Part shown: one piece after another, positions 10,663-20,898 of the stretch | Position numbering within the stretch: the first letter of the stretch is position 1 | Layout of the letters: every line of letters begins with the position of its first letter | Source of the DNA: Leishmania infantum JPCM5 | Taxonomy: Eukaryota > Euglenozoa > Kinetoplastea > Trypanosomatida > Trypanosomatidae | DNA: 64,000 nt | Assembly (NCBI RefSeq): GCF_000002875.2 | Contig: NC_009397.2 | Coordinates: forward strand, 581,762-645,761 | Direction: 5' to 3' | Notes under the pieces: model-generated | Database searches by the model: none | Told to the model about the DNA's origin: nothing | What the model saw: only the letters and a program-made list of their open reading frames with translations | Made by a program: the position numbers and the translations under genes

Positions 10663-12007
10663 GCACAGATCGCTGTAGATGGGCGTCCGTGCAACGGCGC
10701 TGAAATCTGTATGACGCCAGCTTCGTCTTCCTGAGATGCGAGAAGGACGGCGAAGAGCAGAGGTGTAGAAGGAAGCGATGCAGGAGGGGCACAGACGGAG
10801 CGTACAAGGAGAGGAGAGAGGGATGGACGCTTCGTGTTCGTCGGTGCAGCTGGAGTGCATAGTAGCTCGCGGCATGGCTAAACTGAAACAGCGGCCTTCG
10901 TTGCCGTGAGAACGCAGTGCTTTCGGCTTCCCTGCACCTCGCCACCACCACCATCACCCCAAACCCTCGTCCACCTGTCCGGGAGCCGGGGAGCACACTT
11001 GGCTTGATGCGTCTCCTGCACTTCCGTGGTTGTCAGAATGGCTCTGTAACGCTTCTCAGCCGAAGAGTCAAGAACAAAAAAAGAAAAAGGGAAAGGAGAC
11101 GAGAGATCTACAGGCGCACGCGCCTGCACGGAGCCCTGCGCGCACAGGCGAGATGCGCACCTCTGGGAAACTCTGCAGAGGGTAGAGCGCTCGGTAGCAG
11201 GAAGGCGGCTGCGGGAAGCTCCAAAACACGAAAGCGAACAAAAAAACAGCAAAGCCCTGAGAGAGGCGGAAGAGGGCCACGGGTACACACTGGAGCACGC
11301 GCGTGTGCCGATGTGGGTGCGTCGTGCGCGTGTCTGTGTACTCGCACCGGCACGCGTTGAAGGGCTGAGTTGTAAGACTCTGTTGTGCGGGGTCGCTGAA
11401 AGGATGGAGAGGTGGAACGGTAATGGGCCCCTCCGCTGCTCCGGCACGCACGGGCCGACTCAAGCGTCGTCACTGCCTGCGTCCCTTCCCCCACCACCAT
11501 CTCCGCTCCGCACGAACACCTCCCAGCATCACCCCGCACTCTCGCGGAGCAGCTGGACAACAGCGAATGGGGCGTGGACAGAAGACGCGGAGGCGGCTGC
11601 AGCGGTCCTACGGGCCACCCGATCCCTTTGCGCGAGTACGAGCAGAACAGGGCAGTTGAAATGACGGAGTAGGCGGATGAGCGGAGACGATGCAAGCGGG
11701 GAGGGTGGTGGCTCCGGTCGCATAGGGTGAGGGGCCTGTAACGAGCTTGACCTACACGCGCGCAACACCCTTCAGCAGCAGCAGCTGGTACCTAGCCGCG
11801 CAGAAGGCAAGTATCATTCCTTAGCACGACCACACGCACATGTATACATTGCGCAGGGGAGCTACGGGCGATAAGGACGTGATCCGAGTGGGAAGGAGGT
11901 GGGGCCGGTGCCGCACACAAGGCGTCCTCGTATCTAGTGCCACATGATCACCTGTACTCGTACGAAAATTTCAACCTCCCTTCCTGCCTCTCCAGCGCTG
12001 CTGTCTT
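10663..12007. other. Intergenic region between PIN-domain and SNM1-like genes
   Basis: About 1.35 kb without a convincing gene. Short frames on both strands are low-complexity. Expected to hold the 3'UTR of the PIN gene and upstream sequence of the SNM1-like gene. Confidence 0.5.
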
Positions 12008-15000
12008 CTACTTCTTGCCACTCCTCCCTTGCGCTGCCGTCGACGACGCTGTCGGGAGTGGCGGCATGCCAACCAACTTGCGGATGTCGCTGTACGCGTA
12101 CGCCTTTCCCAGCTCCGAGCTCGCCTTGATGCGCAGGAACTTGTCCTCGGTAACGAAGAGCACCTTCGCGGCCTGGTGCTGACTGAGGTAGACGGCGTAG
12201 CCGAGAATGCGGTCATCATTGGTCGTGGCATGCCTGTCGTATTCCCGGACCACCTCCGTCCGTTTCTGCAGCCATAGGTGACTCTGTGCCTCATTGCTCA
12301 AGCACGCCGCAATCCAGTTGCGCAGCTCATGAGCCCGTTGCCGGCGCCACTCGCGATCGTGGGTGCTGTTCACACCAGCGGTGGATGCGGCGGCGGTGAC
12401 GGCGTGGTCGTCCTTGGCGCTGCCGCCACGGTCCTTGTGCATGCGGTCCAGCTCGTCGAGCACAGTGAAGGGGATACCAATGAACGACTTCTCCAAGATC
12501 AAGTTCATCACGCCCGGCTCGGAGTCGAGGAGAGAGGAGGTGTCGAAGACGAAACACCGCATGTCAGTGCTGTTCTTGCGGCTTCGGGCGCTGGCAGTAA
12601 GTGTGCTCGCCTTTGAGAAGACACGAGTCGTGCCGGCCATGCTGGTGGCGGCCATCATCGTTGTTGCCGGTGTCGTCTTGGCCGCTGCGGCTACCGCGGC
12701 AGCCGCCGCCGCAGTGGCGCTGCGAGTCATCATGGACGGGTAAGAATAGTGTGGGGATACAGAGGCGAAGGAGGAAGAGGAGGGCGCTCTCGCGTGCTCC
12801 TCGCCATCGCTGACATCATCCGAGCCCTTGGCACTGCCAGCGGTGCCACGCTCTTTGAGGAGTGCCGCCGAGGCTTGCGTCAGCGCCGCGTGAAGCGACG
12901 GCGAGGCCAGCGCAGCGAACGGCGAGGAGGTCGACCAGGACGGCGGTAACAACGACACGCTTCTCAAGAGCGCCTTGCCTGCCTTGTTCGGCGCCAAAGG
13001 TGATGGCTGCTGCGATAGGCACTCGCGCAGGTAGTGCACCGGCGGTGCTACGGCGCTCCCGAGAAACGGATTGGGTACAGCCTCCGGGTTCTTCTCGCCT
13101 GCTGCCTCGCCGACCGGCACCGGGGCGGCCAGGCTGCGCAACTTGTTCATCAGCTGCTTCGCCCGCACTGGGTTGCTCGCACACTTCACGGCGCCTTCGA
13201 CCGCGGCCGTGCCGATCTTGTCCGTCGGTGCCGTTGAGGGCGTCACGATGCTCGCGTGGCAGGTGTTGCCGCGGGTGCCCTTTCCCAGGTGGCCCTTGAG
13301 CACCACAGCCGCCGCCGCACTCTCCTTCTTGGCTGTCTTGGACACCGCACCTTTTCGCGGTGGCGCGCGGGGCATACTCATTTTGGTGGCTGCGTGGTTG
13401 CGGTCCTGCTTCGCACCGCTCTCGTGTGACGGCAATGCGTTTTCTGACTTGTGGCGGCGCGCGGCACGCTCCTGCGCTTCGACTGGGTCCAAGTAGGGCT
13501 CGTCGCTGTCGATCGCTGCAGGTGGCGTTGGGGTGGCGTCACTGCGTGCGGCGGTGGCCTCCGCCAGCACGCGGTGCTGCAGTGTACGCTCAAGCGCGGC
13601 TTCCAGAGCCGCTGCTGGTGTCGGGCTTGGCCTGCTTTCACGGTCCTCATTCAGTGTTGCACCCGACCGCTGCGCCGACGGTTGTGGATGCGGGTGCTGG
13701 AGGTTGGCGAGCCGACGCAGACGGGAAAGGTTCACGAGAGAATGCGGCTGCTGCGGCGGCGCCTGCGCCGACCCCGTCCGCGACGCCACAGAGGCCCCCA
13801 CTGTCGCGGTGGGAGGCAACAATGTCGGCGACGCCGATGCTCGTTCGCGCAGCTGCGCGAGCCGTGTTGAGATGTCGGATGGCTGAGGCCGGCCCGTCCC
13901 TGGCGAGGGAGATGGCTCCGCGAGCGGCCTGGGCGCCACGAGCGTCGCGGCTGACTTCCACGGTGATCCTGTTGGTAGCTCGTGAGGCGTCGGTGCCCCA
14001 CCGACGACAGACCCACCGCCAGCCACGCCGTCCTTGGGTGGGATGTAAGGATGCGAATCGCTACCGCACTCAGCAGCTGAGGTTGGGCACGGGCTGGAGG
14101 CGCGTAGGCGACTCAGCAGCGACTTAGTCGACCGCGCCGAGCTGCTCTCCGTGCCAGAACGATGATCGCCATCAGTGTCTTCTTCGTTGCGATATAATGT
14201 CGACGCTGAGGCGCGCAGGTCGGCGAGACCCAGCGACGGGGTGAGGAAGGGACCGCGACCAGCGGAAGCCGCCGTGCCGTTGACAGTCTGCACCGCTGGC
14301 GGCCCTTTGGACTGCTGCCCAGCGCTCTCTTCTTCCTTATGAAACGATGGGGCGATGGGCGGTGACGGTGGCTTTCGCGCACCGCTGCGGAGGTGCTTCA
14401 GTCGGTCCCTCTGCACCAGAGCCAGCGTGGTCTGCGCGGACGTGCCGTTTAGGAAGGACAGCCGCCGTACGAGATCGGGAGTGTACGGCGACGACACGCG
14501 CGACGATGACGCCGACGACGGGCCACTGCTACCGAGCTCGGATCTGGCGTCGCACGAATGACGGAGGGGCGACTCCTCGTTGCGGTATAAGTTTGACAAC
14601 AACGCCTGAGGATCATGCGAGGACATGCGCAAGGGCGTCAGCCCCGCTAAAGCCCGCAGCCTCGCTAGTGACGATTCCGCCGGTGTGCTGGGGTTTGGGA
14701 AGGACGGAGACGAGGCTTGCGTTCGCGGCTGCTGCCCCGGTGGCCATGCTTTGGTGTCTTCGTGCAACTCCTTTGGTGACGACGTTGGTGCGGGCGCTCG
14801 AGAGAACGTGTCTGCTCTGCTACCCAGTCCCGTATTTGTGCTTGCGGGAGACGGTGCCAGTTCTGGGGTTTCTGTGGTCACGCGCAGGTAGCCGAATCCG
14901 CCACCGCTCTGAATGATGCTGTGTCTCAAGGATCGGCGCGTGTGTGTCTGTCCAATTTCGCCAGACGTTGATGGCGTCGAGGAGAATGGTGCGGTGAGAG

Positions 15001-15181
15001 ATTCACAATGGCCGCCGCCGCTGCTGCTAGTGCCCACACTCGGTGTCGAGGACGTCGGCGCCGGCCGAGCGCTTTCCTTTTCGCTCGCGCTAGTCTCCTG
15101 ATCTCCCGGTTTCGGCTTGTGTCGCAGCTTGCCTGGGAGACACCGGCCGCGTCGTTTGGTTGGTGTGGATGGCTTATACAT
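12008..15181 (-). CDS. Long disordered protein with C-terminal PIN ribonuclease-like domain
   Basis: The protein has 1057 residues. About 870 N-terminal residues are Ser/Pro/Ala-rich and predicted disordered by composition. Residues about 873-1040 form a PIN-type domain: CFVFDTSSLLD (Asp880), FTVLDELDRM (Asp909/Glu910), ATTNDDRILGYAV (Asp989/Asp990) and LFVTEDKFLR (Asp1013), so the acidic metal-binding set appears complete and nuclease activity is plausible. The layout resembles SWT1/SMG6-like PIN proteins acting on RNA, but the exact family is not identified. The N-terminal part repeats a short L-x-x-L-R-x-x-[A/S] motif about seven times and LYRNEE twice (198-203, 329-334). An Ala-rich run lies around 822-835. 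It is the first gene of the leftward unit, next to the divergent strand switch. Confidence 0.82.
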   Translation of the reverse strand: MYKPSTPTKRRGRCLPGKLRHKPKPGDQETSASEKESARPAPTSSTPSVGTSSSGGGHCESLTAPFSSTPSTSGEIGQTHTRRSLRHSIIQSGGGFGYLRVTTETPELAPSPASTNTGLGSRADTFSRAPAPTSSPKELHEDTKAWPPGQQPRTQASSPSFPNPSTPAESSLARLRALAGLTPLRMSSHDPQALLSNLYRNEESPLRHSCDARSELGSSGPSSASSSRVSSPYTPDLVRRLSFLNGTSAQTTLALVQRDRLKHLRSGARKPPSPPIAPSFHKEEESAGQQSKGPPAVQTVNGTAASAGRGPFLTPSLGLADLRASASTLYRNEEDTDGDHRSGTESSSARSTKSLLSRLRASSPCPTSAAECGSDSHPYIPPKDGVAGGGSVVGGAPTPHELPTGSPWKSAATLVAPRPLAEPSPSPGTGRPQPSDISTRLAQLRERASASPTLLPPTATVGASVASRTGSAQAPPQQPHSLVNLSRLRRLANLQHPHPQPSAQRSGATLNEDRESRPSPTPAAALEAALERTLQHRVLAEATAARSDATPTPPAAIDSDEPYLDPVEAQERAARRHKSENALPSHESGAKQDRNHAATKMSMPRAPPRKGAVSKTAKKESAAAAVVLKGHLGKGTRGNTCHASIVTPSTAPTDKIGTAAVEGAVKCASNPVRAKQLMNKLRSLAAPVPVGEAAGEKNPEAVPNPFLGSAVAPPVHYLRECLSQQPSPLAPNKAGKALLRSVSLLPPSWSTSSPFAALASPSLHAALTQASAALLKERGTAGSAKGSDDVSDGEEHARAPSSSSFASVSPHYSYPSMMTRSATAAAAAAVAAAAKTTPATTMMAATSMAGTTRVFSKASTLTASARSRKNSTDMRCFVFDTSSLLDSEPGVMNLILEKSFIGIPFTVLDELDRMHKDRGGSAKDDHAVTAAASTAGVNSTHDREWRRQRAHELRNWIAACLSNEAQSHLWLQKRTEVVREYDRHATTNDDRILGYAVYLSQHQAAKVLFVTEDKFLRIKASSELGKAYAYSDIRKLVGMPPLPTASSTAAQGRSGKK

Positions 15182-15497
15182 GTACGCGCTGTGCGCCTCG
15201 TTCTGTGAGTGTCAGGGCGCCTCCCCTTTATTCGCTACCGCCCTTTTTCCCTTCCTCCTTCGGTCGTGCAGCCACGCTGTCGCAACGCACGTAGGCGCGT
15301 GGCTGTCCGAACCAGCTCGCTCCGCCCTCACCGCCGCTTGCTCTACGACACGCCTTTCGTTTGCGTGCGCGCAATCCTTTCTTGATCACGAGGGCCAGCG
15401 CGGACACGCGCGCAAGACTTGGCAAGCGCTCCTTACCCCTGCCACGACGGGCCCCGTTGCCTCGGCAGCGCAAGAGCACGAACGCTAATACGTTGCA

Positions 15498-15554
15498 CTG
15501 TGAGTGCACGTAAGGAGCAGGGAGGAGTGCGAAGGTGCGAGGGGGGGGGGGGGG
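15498..15554 (-). promoter_or_regulatory. Predicted trans-splice acceptor of the PIN gene, with 14-nt homopolymer
   Basis: A G14 run on the plus strand at 15541-15554 and adjoining purines form a C/T-rich tract on the minus strand; the first AG after it is at 15499-15498. The resulting leader of about 316 nt contains no ATG. No closer pyrimidine tract exists on the minus strand. G/C homopolymers are also common in trypanosomatid strand-switch regions. Confidence 0.4.
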
Positions 15555-18107
15555 CGATTCACTGGAGCTGGAGGGCCGCTCTTGTTTTTTTTTTTGGCAG
15601 CCGCACCTCTCTCGTCGGATTGCGCAGAGAGAGACGTAACCACGAGCGCCACGTCGTTATGGCGGCAGCGATGCGCACACTTGCTTGTGCTCTATGGCGC
15701 TTTTCCGATCTCTCTGTCACCTTCTCGATTTCTACTCTACCGATGCTGCTGCTGCTGCTCGCCGAAGTCCGCCGTGGTGGTGGTCACAACTCAAGCACCT
15801 CGCTCAGCGCCTCGACGTAAGACACGCCTGCACTATTTGGGGGTGGGAAGGGATGGAGGGGCAGAAGTGCTAGCTGTTTTCTGCGCCGATGTTACGTACC
15901 ACAGATCTCCCTACGGCGGTGCCAGACCGGCCCGTCACCGACGTCTTGGGGAAGGCGGACACGAGTGCGTGAAGCTTCTGCGCAAAGAAACCAAAAGGAA
16001 GCGCTCCGCGTACAGATACACGCCTCGAGCAGCCGGCCGCCCCACAGCGTGGCCCAAGTAGGGCAGAAGCAGAGCCACAACGATCGAAAACCTCAGTTTG
16101 GGTGCTGTGGTGCTTGCAGATGTGTGGGCATGCGCTGCCGCAGCCACTGCGTCTGCGAGGCGTGGGTGGGCGACGAGCGCGCAGTCCTGCGTGAATCTCG
16201 GGTCCCACGGTGTGTCGCGGAGGGGGCGGCAGAGCGGAAAGGTATGCGTGCCACGATAGTCAGGAAGAGGAAGGGGAATCGTGATATGGACGATGGACAG
16301 CGGACGGCCTCTCTTTGAGACGCCTGACCGTCCAGGTGGTCTCACACGTGGACGCGGAAAGGCTGGCGCAGACACACACGGTGGGGAGAGCGAAGGGAAA
16401 GAGCGAGGGCGAGGGCGAGAGAGCGATAGCGAGAGCAGGTTAGGTGAACGACATCCACGCGCTGTGCGGCGAAGTTGCGCGCATAGGTGCGTTCACGTGC
16501 ATGTGCATGGTTAGAGGGAGGCCGAAGAGGAAGAGACCGGCGCGAGCAACGATGCGGCAGGGCAGCACCACAGGGGAAGGGCGAGGAGAGAGGGCGGGGT
16601 GCACGTGACGCCGTTCGCGCTTTCACGCGGTGACCGCATTGCCAACGTCACTTTCCGCGATTTTTTTCTTTGTGCTTTCCATTTTGTGTTGTGGCTCGAT
16701 GAGTCGTGCGCAACAACCAGCAAACATGAAGCTGGGGCGTGGAGGCCGATGCACAGAGCGAGGCAAGGAGAGAGGCGGAAGTGCCGACGCAGCCACAGCA
16801 AAGTTATCCCGTTCAAGAGGAGTCGCGAGGACGGGCGCGGCGCCCCCTCTTTGCGGCACGCCAAATCGCCTCCGCAAGACTAAGGATCAGACACACGCAC
16901 ACAGACACGTACCGACAGACAGACAGAGAGAGACGACGACGTCATCAGACGCAGGCTGAGCCAATCAACGGCAGCGAAGAAGAAAAAAGAAAAGAGATGA
17001 CGCGAGGGAAAGGCGCCGGCGCACTCGTTTACGAAAAAAAAAGCAGAAAAAAAAAGAATGCCGCCAATGTGTACAAGGCACATACACAGCGCGACCAAGC
17101 ACACAACAATACGAGCATCACCGCCGATGTGACGCTTTTCCTATCGCGTCTCTCCATCCCGATCCATCCTCGGCCGCAGGCAGCGAAACGCGACGGAGAG
17201 AGAGAGAGGAGGGCGGAAATGCACACCGAGGGCATGCTCGACCGTAGAGACAACGGGACAACACAAGGGAAAAGAGAAAGGATTTCGCTGAGTTCGAGGA
17301 AGGGGCGCGCATGTGTGTGTGTATGGTTGGACGGAGATCGGAGGGCAGAGGGTGCAGGGATGCGCGCACCAATAGACTATATACAGACCGGCAGAAAGGG
17401 GAGAAAAAGAGAGGGTCTCCAAGCAGCTCTGTCAGTGTGTGCGAAGGTGCGAGATGAGGTAAGATGTATGCGTCCGTGTGTGGCTGTAGGCTTCTACTCA
17501 TGATGAATAGCACAGAAGAATAGCTTCACGGAAGCACGTCCACGCACAGGCAACCACACCAACATTAGACCCCCTCGCTTCACTTCGGGGAACACGCAAG
17601 CACAAACCAAAACGAAGAAGGGGTCTCTGCGACACGGATAGAGAAAGCTCGCGTATTACGAGACAACACGTCGAGACCCACGTTACGGCTCACAGCGCGC
17701 ACACGACTTTCAAAACATCCGTTACCTGCACATGCACGAGAGCAGCAGCGGCGGTTGATTCGCGCGCATACACGCGCAGACGAAACCCGCTGAGCCATCA
17801 ACATAAAAAAAAACAGGGCACCACAAAGAGAACCGTTGGGTGAAACGACACACGGGAAAGAAAGCTTGGTGAATGCCATCCTTTGTGTGCATGTGTTCTT
17901 AATGTGGACGGGGGGGGCAGGATATGGGCAAGGGTAGTTTCACCTACGTAGGCAAGCACCAAGACGAACGGGAACAGGGCAATACTAGCAACCGAAAGTC
18001 GGGGCTGTACACACAAAGACACACACACAGAGAAGGAGCGAGTGATGGGTATTCATAACTATTCTGACTTCTTTTTTAATCTGCATGCTCATTCTGCGCC
18101 CGCAACA
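15555..18107. other. Divergent strand-switch region (candidate transcription start region)
   Basis: The leftward unit (gene starting at 15181) and the rightward genes (from 18.65 kb) diverge here. No gene is recognisable. From about 16.3 to 18.0 kb the plus strand is strongly purine/A-rich (pyrimidine-rich on minus), as in the minus-transcribed parts of the window, so the actual switch may lie close to 18.0-18.6 kb. Established knowledge: RNA polymerase II initiates at divergent switch regions in Leishmania without canonical promoters. The gap at 18552 leaves open that the switch is a scaffold join. Confidence 0.5.
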
Positions 18108-18551
18108 ATGCTGGGCCACCCCACCGTGCTATCACCGGGCCCAGCGCCCACCCTTCGTGCTGACGGACAAAGGCTGTGCTCGAGCTGTGCCGCAGAAATC
18201 CACCAGTCGCCATCATGACGCTTGCGCCCACTGCTGTCAAAGACGTGCAGATGCAAGAGAGGGAGGAGTACCCCACGCCGCCACAGACTCATGGCAGCGT
18301 CCAACCTGCCGAGGCACATGCGGGGAAGCCATCCAGGCGCACGCCCCTCATGACCTCGGCGGACGTGGAAAATGGAGACAGCGTCCTCCGCACCCCCAGA
18401 CAACGACGCCCTCCTGAAGCAGGCCGCGTGAGGGCCAAAATGCGAGACCCGAGCGCGCGCTTGCAAGCACAACTGGGATGGGGCTCCCCCCCCGGAAAAG
18501 GAATTGGGAAGGGGAAAGGAGCCCAAAGGTTGCACGGAAAAAAAGCGAAGA
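18108..18551 (+). repeat. Copy D of the composite repeat, truncated at the gap
   Basis: Sequence from 18108 matches 21759 onward almost base for base for about 300 bp, then diverges increasingly (18400-18551), which may be decaying read quality at a contig end rather than real divergence. Same orientation as the copy at 21.8-22.7 kb. Ends at a 100-N gap. Confidence 0.8.
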
Positions 18552-18651
18552 NNNNNNNNNNNNNNNNNNNNNNNNNNNNNNNNNNNNNNNNNNNNNNNNN
18601 NNNNNNNNNNNNNNNNNNNNNNNNNNNNNNNNNNNNNNNNNNNNNNNNNNN
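18552..18651. other. Assembly gap of 100 N
   Basis: Exactly 100 N, the usual placeholder for a gap of unknown size. The left flank is repeat copy D and the right flank is inside a probable coding region, so the join may hide a gene or be misplaced. Confidence 0.99.
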
Positions 18652-18750
18652 CTTGAACTCATGGCGCTGCACAAGGCGCTCCCAGTCCTCGACGCGGGCC
18701 ACTTCAAGCTGACGGAGCTGCCTGTCGTGTGCCGCCACCTGCAGACCTAG
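18652..18750 (+). CDS. Possible 3' end of a gene cut by the gap
   Basis: From the gap a plus-strand frame of 32 codons ends at TAG 18748-18750, reading ...KLTELPVVCRHLQT. Nearly all third positions are G or C (about 28 of 32), like the coding regions of this window, and this composition stops at the TAG; downstream sequence is pyrimidine-rich on the plus strand, as expected before the next rightward gene. No family recognised. The minus strand also has an open frame over the same bases, but it extends past the G+C-biased part and lacks upstream splice signals. The rest of the gene would lie in the gap. Confidence 0.45.
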   Translation, partial: LELMALHKALPVLDAGHFKLTELPVVCRHLQT

Positions 18751-19983
18751 AGGCACTTTTGGTAAGGTGGGCATCACTGTGGATGGGCGTGGCGTGGCGA
18801 GAGGGTAGCATGCTGAAAGAGCCGTGTGCTCTCCGTTGCTGTTCGAGCGTCTACACCTCCCCCCCTCCTCCCCTCTCCCTTGCTTCCGCCTGGCCCAACT
18901 CCCTGCGCGTGCATTCCTATTTCCGCATACCTCGCTTCGCTCCTCTCCATCCCCCGCCCTCTCTCCTGTGGTGCCGCTGGCGCGCTTGCCATGGGCACTG
19001 TTCGGCAAGAGGACCTGCCGCATCCACCTCCTCTACCGCGAGCACGCCGTAACAGAGGACAGCAACGGGCAAGACGGGCTGCGCCTTCGCACAGATGCGC
19101 ACGCCGAACTCAGCGCGCATTGGCCTGGGCGGGGGAAAGGAAAATGCGCATCCGTGACGAGGGGTCGTTGGCCGTTCTATGTGGCTCTTTCAGCTGCGGC
19201 TGCGCGCGTGTGCATGCACGTGTATCCATCTTATTCTCTGTCGTCGTGACTTTGTGGTTCGTGATGGCGTGGCCGCCGGTCTTCGCCATTACCCTCACCC
19301 CCTGCCTCCCCACCCCACCCTGCTCTGCTCTCCTCCCTTGTGCGCACCGACAAGACGCAAAACAACAGAATCCCAATAAGCATGGAACAGCGAACACAGG
19401 AAGAAAGGAGGAGACGATCGCACTGTCCTCGATACATGTGCGTGACATCGGTGCTCGGGGGCGAGATGACGTGCATTGTCTTGCCCTCCTCTCGAATTCG
19501 CTGGGAGGGTGGGTAGTGGTGGGAAACAGCGTCGGGTCGGTGCTTGCCTCTCCCTTGGCTCGATCCCTCTGGCACACAAGCCATCGACGCTCAGCACGTC
19601 TGCGTTGTGCGGAAAGACATGAGCGTGAGTGGTGCAGCAGCTTTATGCTTTCTATCTCCTCCTCTTCTCTATCCGCGGCTCCGTGTGCCCCCAAGCCGTC
19701 TTCACCGTACGTGCAGGAGGAGTCGCGGTAGCCCTCAAGCACGCCCCACCGTGTACCTCTTTTAGTTTGTTGCTCTGTTCGTTCGTGTGCCGGCTTCACC
19801 GGTCTTCCGCTGTGTATATGCGTGTGTGTAACAGCGTGTGTGTGTGTCCTCTGGTCCGCCATAGGCGATGAACACAGAAAAACAAAGGCCCATACGAAGA
19901 TCGACCCGATACACACCAACGGCCGCAGCATCTTCCGTGGCCGCAAGCGAAACAGGAAAACGGCGCACGGCCGCGCAGATCAC
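18751..19983 (+). other. Intergenic / leader region on the rightward unit
   Basis: About 1.2 kb, strongly pyrimidine-rich on the plus strand (for example 18852-18900 and 19300-19345), consistent with rightward transcription and trans-splicing. Candidate acceptor AGs for the next gene are at 19764-19765, 19833-19834 and 19863-19864. If the last is used, one out-of-frame ATG (19868) lies in the leader. Confidence 0.5.
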
Positions 19984-20724
19984 ATGCGCTCTGCCCTTAT
20001 CACGAGTATCCTCGAGAAGGTAGAGAATGAGGTGCGCCAGCGTCTGCACGACGCGGCTGCCTTGACGTCGCCGGGTCCCTCCTCTGCCGTTGCCCCGCCC
20101 ACCTTGCTCTCTCTCCTCACCCCGGAGGACTGGAGTGCTGTGCGGCGCTCGCTGAGGGAAGACGCCACTCTCCCACCCATCGCCGCCAGCGCAACGGATG
20201 AGGTGGAGAGTACATCAGCAAGCTTCCAACCGGCGGCAGCGAGTGAGCTGCTGCAGTACGTACAGATGCGGTGCGCAGAGCTGCCCATGCGTCTGCAGAT
20301 CGAGGCACTGCTGACACGCCGCTACGAGCACCTCCTGCGTCAGCACACGTGCGAGCTTGTCACCCTCAGCGAGCACATGGCACTGATCAGTCGTACTCCA
20401 CCCACGTTAGCGCCGGCACCGCGAGGCTTTTCAGAGCCGGCGCCGAACCTCGCGCAGCTGCCGGTGGACGTGCGGGCGCTGCTGGCAGAGGAGGAGATGG
20501 GGCCGCGCCTCGAGCGTTGCCAAGCTCGCATCTGCGAGCTGGAGGCGATGGCGCGGCAGGATGCAGAGGCCAAGGTGCGATGCTGTCAACGCATGGTGCT
20601 CCTCAGCGAGTTTGTGCAAGCGCTGGTGCGGCACGCCATGGCACACGTGCTGAAGGGCGAGGAAGAGCCGAAGAGCAACGCCACCGTGGCGACGAAGCGG
20701 CCTCGTACGGAGCAGCACGCGTGA
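19984..20724 (+). CDS. Conserved-looking unknown protein, 246 residues, helical
   Basis: This is the only complete plus-strand gene supported in the window. From the first in-frame ATG at 19984 it encodes 246 residues with high GC3 and a composition rich in Leu, Glu, Ala and Arg. Much of it looks alpha-helical: SILEKVENEVRQRLHDAA at the N-terminus, LLTRRYEHLLRQHTCELVTLSEHM near residue 115, and a long helix after about 155 (ALLAEEEMGPRLERCQARICELEAMARQ). It ends in a basic tail (KRPRTEQHA) that could be a nuclear localisation signal. The helices and size recall small kinetochore or spindle subunits, but there is no real evidence of function. The sequence from 175 bp past its stop onward is repeated in inverted orientation at the right end of the window, so a second copy may lie beyond 64000. 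Confidence 0.75.
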   Translation: MRSALITSILEKVENEVRQRLHDAAALTSPGPSSAVAPPTLLSLLTPEDWSAVRRSLREDATLPPIAASATDEVESTSASFQPAAASELLQYVQMRCAELPMRLQIEALLTRRYEHLLRQHTCELVTLSEHMALISRTPPTLAPAPRGFSEPAPNLAQLPVDVRALLAEEEMGPRLERCQARICELEAMARQDAEAKVRCCQRMVLLSEFVQALVRHAMAHVLKGEEEPKSNATVATKRPRTEQHA

Positions 20725-20898
20725 CTGGCAGTCGTTGTCTTCGCGCGCGCGCGCGTGTGTGTGTGTGTGTGTGCAACGCTCCGTGTCGCAGTTTCGCTTG
20801 GCTTCATCGTCCCCCCCTCGTCGCCGCGTGGCAGTGCGCATGTGTCGGAGAGAAAGGGAAAGCGTTTCGTGCGAGACACAGAGAGGCGCTCGCAGCTT

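Noticed and set aside
10585..10875. 97-residue N-terminal extension of the SNM1-like protein
   Set aside because: A CT tract and AG at 10608-10607 would splice this part off, and the family usually starts just before the beta-lactamase domain.
18661..19023. Minus-strand gene starting near 18771 and running into the gap
   Set aside because: The frame has a helical look, but GC3 bias stops at 18750, matching a plus-strand stop, and the upstream sequence is pyrimidine-rich on the wrong strand for a minus gene.
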